Positions 35,817 through 44,917 of a stretch of DNA of 64,000 bases are shown here, in pieces (within the stretch, counting starts at the first letter, position 1; each line of letters starts with the position of its first letter). The stretch comes from Paraburkholderia sp. BL23I1N1 (GTDB lineage Bacteria; Pseudomonadota; Gammaproteobacteria; Burkholderiales; Burkholderiaceae): the NCBI RefSeq assembly GCF_003610295.1, contig NZ_RAPV01000001.1, positions 6,448,001 through 6,512,000 of the forward strand, in the 5' to 3' direction. The notes under the pieces were generated by a model, which saw only the letters and a list, made by a program, of their open reading frames with translations, was not told the origin of the DNA and made no database searches. A program made the position numbers and the translations under genes.

Positions 35817-37487
35817 ATGAGTGAGCCGGTTGCGGTCGCGGCCGCGTCATCGCCTCAGGTTCCATTGATCCGTGTTGCGGGCGTCACCAAGCGATTTGGT
35901 GGCGTGCAGGCGCTGCGCGGCGTGAGCCTCGACGTGTTGCCCGGCGAAGTCCATGCCTTGCTCGGCGAAAACGGCGCGGGCAAATCCACGCTGATCAAGA
36001 TACTCAGCGGCGTTCACGCCTACGACGACGGCGTCATCGAGATCGCCGGCCAGCAAGTGGCGTTCGACTCGCCGGCACGATCGCGTGAAGCCGGTGTTGC
36101 GGTGGTCTACCAGGATTTGAGCCTGGTCGAATCGCTGTCGGTCGGGGCCAATCTGATGCTGGGGCGCGAGCCCCGCACGCGTCTCGGTTTCGTGAAGAAC
36201 CGGCAACTGATGGCGACCGTCAGCGAATTCCTCCGCTCGCACGGCATCCCGCTCGACCCGCGCACCCCGGTCGGCGCGCTGCCGTTCGCGTACCGGCAAA
36301 TGACCGAAATCTGCAAGGCGCTGATGGGCGACGTGCGGGTGCTGATCCTCGACGAACCCACCTCGGCGCTGACGGGCGGCGAAGAGCAGATCCTGTTCGA
36401 CGCGATTCGCGCGGTCACGGATCGCGGCGTCGGCGTGATCTATGTGACGCATCGTCTGAACGAGGTGTTCCGGATTTCGCAGCGCGTCACCGTATTTCGC
36501 GACGGAGCCAATGCCGGTGTGTTCCAGACCGCGCAGACCGATATGAAGCAACTGGTCGCGGCGATCGTCGGCCCCGGTCATGCCGCTATGCAGGCGCGGG
36601 AGCGGGAGCGGATGGCTGCCGGCGTTCGGGATGACGGCTCTGCCGTCGAGCGGCAAACCCTGGCGACGTTCCATGCCGCCGCTGCGCCCATGCTCAAGTT
36701 ATCGGACGTTAGCAATGACAGGCTTCGCCACGTCGACCTCATGATTCGCCGCGGCGAGATTCACGGGCTCGCGGGATTGATCGGCAGCGGGCGCACGGAA
36801 GTGCTGCAAACCATTTTTGGCATTCGCAAAATCGAGTCGGGCGCGATCGTGATAGACGGTCAATCCCGCGCGCGGATGACGCCTGCCGAAGCCATCCGGC
36901 TCGGCATGGCGCTGGTGCCCGAAGATCGTCATCTTGAAGGGCTCGTCCTCGATCATTCGATCGAACGCAACCTGACCTTGCCGCGGCTGCCGCGATTTTC
37001 CCGTTGGGGCTGGATGCGCGGCCAGGCGGCCGTCAACCAGGCGAAACGCTCGATGAAGGAGCTGGCCGTCAAGGCACCCGGCTCATCGACCGCGGTCAAG
37101 TTTTTGTCCGGCGGCAATCAGCAGAAAGTGGTCTTTGCGAAGTGGAATCACCCGCGCCCCAAAATTCTTCTGCTTGACGAACCGACGGTCGGCGTCGACG
37201 TCGGCGCGCGCGAGGAGATCTACGGCGTGATTCATGACGCCGCGCGCGCGGGCACCGGCGTGCTCGTCGTGTCCTCGGACCTCGATGAACTTTTGCGCCT
37301 GTGCGGCCGGATTTCGATCGTCGCGGACGGCGCTATCGTCAAGACCGTCGAGCGCGACGATCTCGCCAACGCCGAAGCGCTTCACCACCTGATCCAACTG
37401 TCCCGTTCTTCTATCGAGTCTCCTGGTCCCTCAGGGGGACCTTCTTCTTCTGGACGGGAGACTTCCTCCTCGGCGCACGCAATATGA
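35817..37487 (+). CDS. Sugar ABC transporter ATPase (RbsA-type), second system
   Basis: 556 residues, tandem NBD. Domain 1: GENGAGKSTLIKILSG, LILDEPTSALTGGE with degenerate signature LPFAYRQMTEI; domain 2: GLIGSGRTEVLQTIFG, LSGGNQQKVVFAKW and a normal Walker B LLLDEPTVGVD. An insert of ~35 residues between the domains is polar. ATG 35817 follows GGAG by about eleven bases; the longer frame is not protein-like. The stop overlaps the permease ATG (ATGA). Divergent from the deoC operon, so it may share its regulation. Confidence 0.93.
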   Translation: MSEPVAVAAASSPQVPLIRVAGVTKRFGGVQALRGVSLDVLPGEVHALLGENGAGKSTLIKILSGVHAYDDGVIEIAGQQVAFDSPARSREAGVAVVYQDLSLVESLSVGANLMLGREPRTRLGFVKNRQLMATVSEFLRSHGIPLDPRTPVGALPFAYRQMTEICKALMGDVRVLILDEPTSALTGGEEQILFDAIRAVTDRGVGVIYVTHRLNEVFRISQRVTVFRDGANAGVFQTAQTDMKQLVAAIVGPGHAAMQARERERMAAGVRDDGSAVERQTLATFHAAAAPMLKLSDVSNDRLRHVDLMIRRGEIHGLAGLIGSGRTEVLQTIFGIRKIESGAIVIDGQSRARMTPAEAIRLGMALVPEDRHLEGLVLDHSIERNLTLPRLPRFSRWGWMRGQAAVNQAKRSMKELAVKAPGSSTAVKFLSGGNQQKVVFAKWNHPRPKILLLDEPTVGVDVGAREEIYGVIHDAARAGTGVLVVSSDLDELLRLCGRISIVADGAIVKTVERDDLANAEALHHLIQLSRSSIESPGPSGGPSSSGRETSSSAHAI

Positions 37488-38485
37488 ACGATTCTGTCTC
37501 TCCTCTGACCGCCGAACGGCAGGCATCGCCACCGCGCAAGAGCCGTATGCGCCGCATCGCGCAACTCCTGCTGCAAGGCGACCGGCCCTATGCGCTCTAC
37601 GGCGCGTTCGCGATCCTGCTAGTGGTGTTCAGCTTCGCCTCGCCCTGGTTTCTATCCGTCGACAACTTCCTGAATATCGGCCGGCAAACCGCACTCGTGT
37701 CGATCGTCGCCATCGGCATGACCTTCGTGATCATCGCCCGGCAGATCGATCTGTCGGTGGGCTCGACCTTGGCGCTGTCCGGCATGTCCGCGGCGCTCGC
37801 CATGGCGTATGTCGGCGACAACTGGATCATCGGCGCGATTGCCGGTATCGGCACCGGCGCGATCGTGGGCGCGATCAACGGGGTCGTGACCACGCGGCTG
37901 AACATTCCCTCGTTCCTGGTGACGCTCGGCACCTTGAGCGCCGCGCGCGGACTCGCGCTGATGGTGACGACCACGAGGCCCGAGATCATCACCAACGACT
38001 CGTTCATCGCGATCTTCGGCGAGGGCGACATTGCCGGCGTGCCGGTGCCGATCATCTGGACGGTGCTGACCGTGATCGCGGGCATCCTGCTGCTTCACTA
38101 CAGCGTGTTCGGCCGGCAGATCTATGCGGCCGGCGGCAATCCGACGGCGGCGCTCTACTCCGGTATCAACACGCGACGCGTGACCACCCTCGCCTTCATT
38201 CTTACCGGCATGCTGGCCGGCCTCGCCGCGCTCGTGCTCTCCGCGCGCTCGCATGCGGCGCGGCCCGACGTCGTGCAAGGCATGGAGCTCGATGTGATCG
38301 CTTCGGTGACGCTCGGCGGCTGCAGTCTGTTCGGCGGCCGCGGCTTCGTGCTCGGCACGCTGCTCGGCAGTCTCATCATCGGCACGCTCAATAACGGGCT
38401 GGTCCTGCTCGGCGTCAGCTCGTCGCTGCAGCTGGTGATCAAGGGGGCCATCATCGTCGCGGCTGTGGCCTTTACCAGGAAATGA
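37484..38485 (+). CDS. Sugar ABC transporter permease (RbsC family), second system
   Basis: 333 residues. BPD_transp_2 motifs: IGRQTALVSIVAIGMTFVIIARQIDLSVGS, NIPSFLVTLGTLSAARGLAL, YAAGGNPTAALYSGI and ELDVIASVTLGGCSLFGGRG. Single permease, presumably a homodimer as in RbsC, unlike the two-permease neighbour system. Start at ATG 37484 overlaps the ATPase stop. Confidence 0.93.
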   Translation: MNDSVSPLTAERQASPPRKSRMRRIAQLLLQGDRPYALYGAFAILLVVFSFASPWFLSVDNFLNIGRQTALVSIVAIGMTFVIIARQIDLSVGSTLALSGMSAALAMAYVGDNWIIGAIAGIGTGAIVGAINGVVTTRLNIPSFLVTLGTLSAARGLALMVTTTRPEIITNDSFIAIFGEGDIAGVPVPIIWTVLTVIAGILLLHYSVFGRQIYAAGGNPTAALYSGINTRRVTTLAFILTGMLAGLAALVLSARSHAARPDVVQGMELDVIASVTLGGCSLFGGRGFVLGTLLGSLIIGTLNNGLVLLGVSSSLQLVIKGAIIVAAVAFTRK

Positions 38486-38603
38486 CTCAGGAAGTGACCC
38501 AGTAAGTAACGCGGCACGTCGATCACGCATCAGCTCACGCGCCCGCGTTGTTCGTGAATGGCAGGAGACGTAACACAAACATGAAGACCAACGGAGAAGA
38601 ATC

Positions 38604-39749
38604 ATGAAACATCGTCGTGGCTCAGTAGGTGTTCTACCCACTCTTATTGCGGCGGCCGCCGTTGTGATGCTGGCCTCGCCGGGCGTCTACGCGCAATGCG
38701 TCACCAGTCTGCCGGCCGGTTCGATCGGACCGAAGACGATTGTCGGGCAAGGGCCGAACGGCGAAAAAGCAGCCTCGGTGGATGCCGTGAAGCTGAGCGA
38801 CGCCGACATCGCCAAAATCAAGGCCGGCAAATTCAAGGTCGGCATTTCGATGCAGACCATGAATCTCGACTGGTCGCAATTGCAGGTGCAAGGCATCACG
38901 GATACGCTCAAAAAATACGGCGTGGAAGTGATCGGCACGGCTTCGGCGGAATACCAGGTCGACAAGCAGATCGCGGATATCGAGAACACTATCCAGCGCC
39001 ACCCGGACGGGATCATTTCCATTCCGGTCGATGGAACGGCAACGGCCGCCACGTACAAGAAAGTGTCCGAGGCCGGGATCAAACTCGTGTTCATGGACAA
39101 CGTGCCGACCGGCTTGAAACATCCTGAGCAATACGCGTCGATGATTTCCGCCGACAGCGAAGGCAATGGCCAGATCGCGGCGAAAGTGCTCTCCTCGTGC
39201 GTCCCGAAGGGCGCCACGATCGGGCTCGTGAATTTCGGCGTGGATTACTTCAGCACGACGGAACGCACCAAGGCCGTCAATGACTGGATCAAGAAAAATC
39301 GTCCGGACATCAAGGTCAAACAGGTCGCCTTTACGGACCCGTCGAAAGTGGGGCAGATCGCGGGCGATTTCCTCACCGGGAATCCGGACGTCAAGGGGCT
39401 GTTCGCGGTCTGGGATCAACCGGCGCTCGACACGCTGACGTCGATGCGCGCACAAGGTGTGAATATTCCCGTCACGACAGTCGATCTGGGCCTTCAGTCA
39501 GCGATTGAAATTGCCAAGGGCGGACCGCTCAAGGCAACCGGCTCACAACGCCCGTACGATCAAGGCGTGGCCGAGGCCATGGCAATGATGAAGGCGCTGA
39601 TCGGCCAGACACCGCCGGCGTGGATCGGCGTGCAGTCTTTGCCGGTGGTTCAGTCGAACGTGCTCGAGTCGTATAAGACGGTGTTCAAGAAAGACCCGCC
39701 GCCTCAGCTTGCCGACGCCTGCAAGAAGGCCAAACCGGCTTGCGGGTGA
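38604..39749 (+). CDS. Sugar ABC transporter substrate-binding protein, second system
   Basis: 381 residues with signal peptide (AAAAVVMLASPGVYA). Peripla_BP_4 fold: KVGISMQTMNLDWSQLQVQG, DKQIADIENTIQRHPDGIIS, VFMDNVPTGL, GLFAVWDQPALDTLTSM, TVDLGLQSAIEIAKGG. Four cysteines, two in the extra N-terminal strand and two at the end (ADACKKAKPACG), could pair. AGAAGAATC upstream gives a weak ribosome site after a 118-base gap. Ligand unknown; a pentose or a nucleoside-derived sugar is a reasonable guess from the neighbourhood. Confidence 0.92.
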   Translation: MKHRRGSVGVLPTLIAAAAVVMLASPGVYAQCVTSLPAGSIGPKTIVGQGPNGEKAASVDAVKLSDADIAKIKAGKFKVGISMQTMNLDWSQLQVQGITDTLKKYGVEVIGTASAEYQVDKQIADIENTIQRHPDGIISIPVDGTATAATYKKVSEAGIKLVFMDNVPTGLKHPEQYASMISADSEGNGQIAAKVLSSCVPKGATIGLVNFGVDYFSTTERTKAVNDWIKKNRPDIKVKQVAFTDPSKVGQIAGDFLTGNPDVKGLFAVWDQPALDTLTSMRAQGVNIPVTTVDLGLQSAIEIAKGGPLKATGSQRPYDQGVAEAMAMMKALIGQTPPAWIGVQSLPVVQSNVLESYKTVFKKDPPPQLADACKKAKPACG

Positions 39750-39983
39750 TGCTTAAGATAACGTCCGGCGCGGATAACCCGGACGAAGCGCATGCATCCG
39801 GGCGCCAGCCGACGCCCTGATGAGCGTGGCCGTTTGTGCCCCCCCGAAGCCGCGACACCTTGCCCGGCGGAGCAAGGTAAAATTACGGCTTGACGCCCGG
39901 CGCAGCAAGCCATCAGACAGGGCAACGGCCGCGCACATCGACGGGTATGCTCGCGGCCCGCGCCGTCACTCCATCCGCCATCC

Positions 39984-41150
39984 ATGAGTTCTGCAAGCCG
40001 CCGTATCGCGCATCTGGACATGGACGCGTTCTATGCGTCCGTGGAGCTCTTGCGCTATCCGCAACTGCGCGGCAAGGCGGTGGTGATCGGTGGTGGCCGA
40101 AATGCCGTGCCGCAAACGCTAGAAGACGGCAGCCTTCGCTTTGCGAAGCTGCGCGATTATGCGGGCCGAGGCGTCGTAACCACCTCCACCTACGAAGCCC
40201 GCGCGCTCGGCGTGTTCTCCGCAATGGGCATGATGAAAGCCGCCGTGCTCGCGCCGGAGGCGATCTTGCTGCCCACGGATTTCGAGTCGTACCGCCACTA
40301 CTCCCGCCTGTTCAAAGCGGCGGTCGCCACCTTCACAGACCGGATCGAAGACCGCGGCATCGATGAAATCTATATCGATCTCACCGAGTTGCCGGACGAG
40401 CCGCGCGAGATCGCCGCGCGCATCAAGCAGGCCGTCAATCAGGCGACCGGCCTCACCTGCTCCATTTGCGTGGCGCCGAACAAGCTGCTGGCGAAAATCG
40501 GCTCCGAACTCGATAAACCTGACGGCCTCACGATTCTGACGCCCGCGGATGTGCCGTTGCGCGTGTGGCCGTTGCCGGTGCGCAAGGTCAACGGAATCGG
40601 GCCGAAGGCCGCGGAAAAGCTCACCACGCTCGGTCTCGTCACGGTCGGCGATCTGGCTGCAGCCGACGCGGGCCTGCTGCAGGACAACTTCGGGCGCAGC
40701 TACTCGGCGTGGCTGATGCAGGTCGCACAAGGCTACGACGAGCGGCCCGTCGTGGTCGAGTCGGAGCCCAAGTCGATGAGCCGTGAGACAACCTTCGAAC
40801 GCGATCTGCATCCGCGTCATGATCGCCCTGCGTTATCCAGTTCGTTTACCGGCTTGTGTGTAAGGGTTGCGGAAGACCTGGTGAGGAAAGGCTATGTGGG
40901 CCGCACCGTGGGCATCAAGCTGCGCTACGACGACTTCCGCACGGTCACGCGCGACCTGACCCTCGACGAACCGACTGCCGACGCCACCGAAATCCGGCGC
41001 GCGGCAACCGAATGTCTGAGACGGGTGGAATTGAATCGCAAGCTGCGGCTGCTGGGCGTGCGCGTGAGCGCATTGACACCGGCCAACGCGCAGCCGGCGA
41101 AGCCGCGTCTGCCGGTTCAGGCCGATTTGCCTTTTACCGGCGACGATTAA
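39984..41150 (+). CDS. dinB: DNA polymerase IV (Y-family translesion polymerase)
   Basis: 388 residues. Palm motifs HLDMDAFYASVE and DEIYIDLTEL with the catalytic acids; STYEARALGVFSAMGM fingers; little-finger domain SRETTFERDL, VGIKLRYDDFRTVTRDLTL. The C-terminus QADLPF (379-384) is a classical beta-clamp binding motif. It bypasses damaged bases. No LexA box is obvious upstream in the 234-base gap, which does contain a hairpin ACCTTGC...GCAAGGT near 39858-39879. Its stop overlaps the stop of the converging kinase by four bases. Confidence 0.95.
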   Translation: MSSASRRIAHLDMDAFYASVELLRYPQLRGKAVVIGGGRNAVPQTLEDGSLRFAKLRDYAGRGVVTTSTYEARALGVFSAMGMMKAAVLAPEAILLPTDFESYRHYSRLFKAAVATFTDRIEDRGIDEIYIDLTELPDEPREIAARIKQAVNQATGLTCSICVAPNKLLAKIGSELDKPDGLTILTPADVPLRVWPLPVRKVNGIGPKAAEKLTTLGLVTVGDLAAADAGLLQDNFGRSYSAWLMQVAQGYDERPVVVESEPKSMSRETTFERDLHPRHDRPALSSSFTGLCVRVAEDLVRKGYVGRTVGIKLRYDDFRTVTRDLTLDEPTADATEIRRAATECLRRVELNRKLRLLGVRVSALTPANAQPAKPRLPVQADLPFTGDD

Positions 41151-42571
41151 CCCGCTGCTTCCGCAGGAACACCGGCGTTCGCGCGTGCCGCCGGCAAGCC
41201 GCTTTCCACGCTCGAGGCCGCAATCGAAAACGCAAACGTGTTGATCCCGTTCGCGCTTTCCGCCGACACCGTGCCGCGATGCATTTCCGCAATCGCCTTC
41301 ACGATCGCGAGACCCAGCCCGTGGTTTTCGCGGCTATTGGTGCGCGACACTTCCGCACGATAAAACCGGTCGAACAGGTGTTCGAGCACGCCCGCCTCGA
41401 TCGGCTCGCCAGGGTTGGCCACCGCTACGCGCACCTGATCCGCCGCAGTCGAGATCGTCACCGTAATCGCCGCGCCCGGCGCACAGTGCTGGATCGCGTT
41501 CATCAGCAGATTCGTGCAGGCACGGCCGAACAGCGAGCGGTTCACCCGCGTCACCGCATCGCCGCGCAACTGCGCATGCACGCGCGCCTCTTCCAGCGGA
41601 ATCTCCAGAAACTCCAGCGTATGCGCGACCTCCGCGGCCAGCGACACTTCGACGAGACCCGTCGCGCGCTCGCCCTGATCGGCGCGAGCGAGGAACAGCA
41701 TGTCGTTGATGATCGTGCGCATGCGCTCGAACTCTTCGAGATTCGATTGCAGCGTATGGCGCAAATCGTCGACCGAGCGGTTGCGTGTTAGCGCCACTTC
41801 GGTCTGACCGATCAGGATTGTCACCGGCGTACGCAGTTCGTGCGCCACGTCCGCGTTGAACGATTCGAGGCGGCCGTATGCGCCGTCGAGACGTTCGAGC
41901 GCACCGTTGAAGGAGTTGGCCAGATCGTTCAGTTCGGGCGGCAGCGAGGCTGTATTCAGACGCTGTGAGCGGTTGTTCGGGCTCACGGCGGACGCATCTC
42001 TCGTCAAGCGCGTCAACGGCGCAAGACCCAGCCGCGTGACCGAATAACTCAGCAGCAGCACGGCGAGACTGCCCAACGCGGACAGCGCGGCGAGCGCCGA
42101 GCCGAACACGCGCATCGTGCGGGTGTTCGGCGAACAGCTGGCGGCAACCTGCAATTGCACGGGGGGACGTGCGCCGTAAGCCGGTATCGTCACCGCGATA
42201 GTCAGCATGTCCGCGCCGCCGCCGACCGGCGAAACCCTCGAGTACCCACCCTGCCAGCTCGACACCACCGGCCCCTCGACGGGCTTGCCATAGTGGAAAT
42301 ACGGATCGGTGCTCGATACCGAATACACGGTGCTGCCGTCGTGCGGCATCATGTCGGTGAGCTTTTCGCGGGCCATGCGCCATTTTTCCGGCGTCACCGC
42401 GTGATAGACGATGATGCGCGCGATCTCGGTGCGATCGTCGAGCGATTCACGCAGATGGTGTTCGAGTTGTGTGCGCAAAATCAGAAACAGCCCGGTGCCG
42501 ACCAGCGTGAACACCAGTAGCGCCACAAACGCGAACATTAACGCGAGGCGGCGCGCGATAGAACGGTTCAT
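41147..42571 (-). CDS. Sensor histidine kinase (CusS/IrlS-type) of RND locus 2
   Basis: 474 residues: helix ~8-31 (LALMFAFVALLVFTLVGTGLF), periplasmic sensor ~32-165, helix ~170-190, HAMP (RLGLAPLTRLTRDASAV), HisKA FNADVAHELRTPVTILIGQ, N box RACTNLLMNAIQHCAP, and G box ENHGLGLAIVKAI. The pattern fits heavy-metal sensor kinases. Start overlaps the regulator stop (ATGA). Converges on dinB. Confidence 0.93.
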   Translation of the reverse strand: MNRSIARRLALMFAFVALLVFTLVGTGLFLILRTQLEHHLRESLDDRTEIARIIVYHAVTPEKWRMAREKLTDMMPHDGSTVYSVSSTDPYFHYGKPVEGPVVSSWQGGYSRVSPVGGGADMLTIAVTIPAYGARPPVQLQVAASCSPNTRTMRVFGSALAALSALGSLAVLLLSYSVTRLGLAPLTRLTRDASAVSPNNRSQRLNTASLPPELNDLANSFNGALERLDGAYGRLESFNADVAHELRTPVTILIGQTEVALTRNRSVDDLRHTLQSNLEEFERMRTIINDMLFLARADQGERATGLVEVSLAAEVAHTLEFLEIPLEEARVHAQLRGDAVTRVNRSLFGRACTNLLMNAIQHCAPGAAITVTISTAADQVRVAVANPGEPIEAGVLEHLFDRFYRAEVSRTNSRENHGLGLAIVKAIAEMHRGTVSAESANGINTFAFSIAASSVESGLPAARANAGVPAEAAG

Positions 42572-43254
42572 GATTGTTCTGCCTCTTCACGTACTTCGAG
42601 CACGTAGCCCATGCCGCGCACGGTGTGCAGCAGTTTCGAGGGAAACGGGCCGTCGAGTTTGGCGCGCAGCCGTTTGATCGCGGTTTCGACCACGTTCGTA
42701 TGGCTGTCGAAGTTGACGTCCCATACGAGTTCGGTAATGGCGGTCTTCGAAAGAATGTCGCCCTGGCGGCGCGCCAGCACGCTGAGCAACTGGAACTCTT
42801 TGGCGGTGAGATCGAGACGGACACCGTCGCGGGTGGCGCGCCGGCCGATCAGATCGACGAACAGATCGCCCACGGAAATCAGCGTCGATTCCTGCGAACG
42901 GGTGCGGCGCGCCAGTGCATGCAGCCGCTCGACGAGTTCGAGGAAGGAAAAAGGTTTGGTGAGGTAGTCGTCGGCGCCTTCGCGCAAGCCCCGCACGCGG
43001 TCGTTCACATGATCGCGGGCGGTCAGCATGATGACCGGTGTCGACTTGCGCATGCGCAGCGCCTTCAGCACGCTGAAGCCGTCGCGTTTGGGCAGCATCA
43101 CGTCGAGGACGATCACGTCGTAGTCGAATTCGGTAGCTAGATGCATGCCTTCCTCGCCGTCGAGCGCGACGTCGACAACCCAGCCCTGCTCTGTCAAACC
43201 GGAGCGCAGGTAGTCCACCACCTTGTGCTCGTCTTCAACAATCAGCAATTTCAT
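42568..43254 (-). CDS. OmpR-family response regulator (CusR/IrlR-type) of RND locus 2
   Basis: 228 residues. MKLLIVEDEHKVVDYLRSGL, phosphoacceptor in VIVLDVMLPKRDG, DYLTKPFSFLEL; winged helix with LDLTAKEFQLLSVLARRQG, TNVVETAIKRLRAKLD and LHTVRGMGYVLE. Highly typical of copper/silver/cobalt regulators, though a drug-pump role is possible. 79 bases after the outer-membrane gene. Confidence 0.95.
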   Translation of the reverse strand: MKLLIVEDEHKVVDYLRSGLTEQGWVVDVALDGEEGMHLATEFDYDVIVLDVMLPKRDGFSVLKALRMRKSTPVIMLTARDHVNDRVRGLREGADDYLTKPFSFLELVERLHALARRTRSQESTLISVGDLFVDLIGRRATRDGVRLDLTAKEFQLLSVLARRQGDILSKTAITELVWDVNFDSHTNVVETAIKRLRAKLDGPFPSKLLHTVRGMGYVLEVREEAEQS

Positions 43255-43333
43255 GCGCGTCCCCTTGTGTCTGCATTATACGAAACGCCTCGCTTTCCCT
43301 TTTTCCTGCCTGGCCGTGTCATTGTCGGGTGGC

Positions 43334-44917
43334 TCACCGCGCGGGCGCCATCGCCTCCTTCGTGTTTGCTGCGCTGGCTGTATTCGCTGCGGTCGGTGCG
43401 TTCAGTGTATTGCCGGGCGGCTGCGCGCCCGATACCGCCATGCCGGCATCCCAGCCGCCGCCGAGCGCCTTCACCAGTGAAACCGAAAGCGTCATCTGCT
43501 GGCCGTGAATCTGCACGTCCTGGCGCTCGCTGGTCAGCAACGACTGCTGCGCGGTGATGACGTCGAGGTACGCGACCAGACCGCCCGAATAACGGTCGTT
43601 GGCAAGCGCCAGTAAATGCTGCGCATCGGTCACCGCCTCGTGCGACTGCTTCGACGCACCATCCAGCACCGACAGCCCCGTGATGCCGTCCTGCACCTGC
43701 TGGAACGCGGTGAGCACGGTTTGCCGGTAGTTCGCCTCGGTCGCCTTGTAGCCTTCGCTCGCGAACTGGACGTTCGCCGCACGGCGGCCACCGTCGAACA
43801 GCACCTGGCCGACCGTCGCGCCAAGCGTCCACATCAGCGTGGGTGCGCTCAGCAGACTGGCCAACTGCGTGCTTTCCCAGCCGATGCCCGGCGTTAGCGT
43901 CAGGCTCGGAAAGAACGCCGCTTTGGCGACGCCGATCTGCGCGTTCGCGGCGGCCATCGCGCGCTCTGACGATGCGATATCCGGGCGGCGTTGCAAGACG
44001 TCGCTCGGAAGCCCAAGCGGAATAGTCGGCACCTGCGTGTCGAGCACTTTGGGTTCGATCGCGAACTGCGGCGCGGGCACGCCCACCAGCGCGGCGATTG
44101 CATGCTCAAACTGCGCGCGCTGATTCAGCAGGAGTTGCGCCTGCACACGCGTCGAATCAAGCAGCGATTTTTGCTGCAACACGTCGAGCCCGGACACCGA
44201 GCCGAGATCGTGCTCGGTCGTGACGTAATCGAGCGCCTTTTGCTGCAGTTTCACCGATTGATTCAGCACGTCGATCTCGGCGTCGAGTTCACGCAGCGAG
44301 AAATAGTCGGTGGCGAGATCAGTGGTGAGCACGAGCCGCGCGTTGGCGAGGTCGTCAGCCGATTGTTGCGCGGAGGCTGTGGCGCCCTCCACCTCGCGAC
44401 GTATCCGGCCGAATAGATCGGTGTCGTAGTTGATCGTTGGGCCGAGTTGCACATTGTTCTGCACCGTCGACGTGGTCGGCGTGCCGTAATTGGTCAGCGG
44501 GCGGTCGTGCGAAATCCTGAAGCGCGACCCGGACGCCCCTAGATCGACTTCAGGAATCTGCTGCGCACGGGTGTTCGCCAGGGTCGCTTTGGCTTGCGCG
44601 TAGTGCGCACTCGCCGCAACCAGTGTCTGATTCTGCGCGAGCGCCTGCGTTTCCAGCGTGGCGAGCGTCGGATCGCCGAAGGCGCTCCACCAGTCGAGCG
44701 AGATCGGCGCGTGCGATGGCGCCGCGACGCGCCAGTACGAATCGGTTTGCCACGTGGGCGGCACCTCGGCTTGCGGTCGTTGATAATCCGGGCCGACTGT
44801 GCACGCAGCCAGCAAGGCCGCACTCGCGGTGGCCGCGAGCGCCGTGAGTGTCGTTCGGGGCGTTCGTGACGTTCGCGATGTGAGTGCCCGGTAAGCGCCC
44901 GCCTGCTTCGCGATCAC
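43334..44917 (-). CDS. Outer-membrane efflux lipoprotein of RND locus 2
   Basis: 527 residues, NodT/OprM family: lipobox ASAALLAACTVGPDYQRP, OEP repeats (LNQSVKLQQKALDYVTTEHDLG, LPSDVLQRRPDIASSERAMAAAN, TVLTAFQQVQDGITGL). Before the signal lies an Arg/Thr/Ser stretch SRTSRTPRT encoded by imperfect 9-bp repeats (44849-44878), so the true start may be further in. The last 40 residues (Asn/Ala/Thr-rich) are low complexity. Start overlaps the adaptor stop (ATGA). Confidence 0.93.
   Translation of the reverse strand: MIAKQAGAYRALTSRTSRTPRTTLTALAATASAALLAACTVGPDYQRPQAEVPPTWQTDSYWRVAAPSHAPISLDWWSAFGDPTLATLETQALAQNQTLVAASAHYAQAKATLANTRAQQIPEVDLGASGSRFRISHDRPLTNYGTPTTSTVQNNVQLGPTINYDTDLFGRIRREVEGATASAQQSADDLANARLVLTTDLATDYFSLRELDAEIDVLNQSVKLQQKALDYVTTEHDLGSVSGLDVLQQKSLLDSTRVQAQLLLNQRAQFEHAIAALVGVPAPQFAIEPKVLDTQVPTIPLGLPSDVLQRRPDIASSERAMAAANAQIGVAKAAFFPSLTLTPGIGWESTQLASLLSAPTLMWTLGATVGQVLFDGGRRAANVQFASEGYKATEANYRQTVLTAFQQVQDGITGLSVLDGASKQSHEAVTDAQHLLALANDRYSGGLVAYLDVITAQQSLLTSERQDVQIHGQQMTLSVSLVKALGGGWDAGMAVSGAQPPGNTLNAPTAANTASAANTKEAMAPAR

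Noticed and set aside
39762..39785. CGTCCGG...CCGGACG hairpin as terminator of the second ABC operon
   Set aside because: Stem is only seven pairs and is not followed by T residues; too weak to list as a feature.
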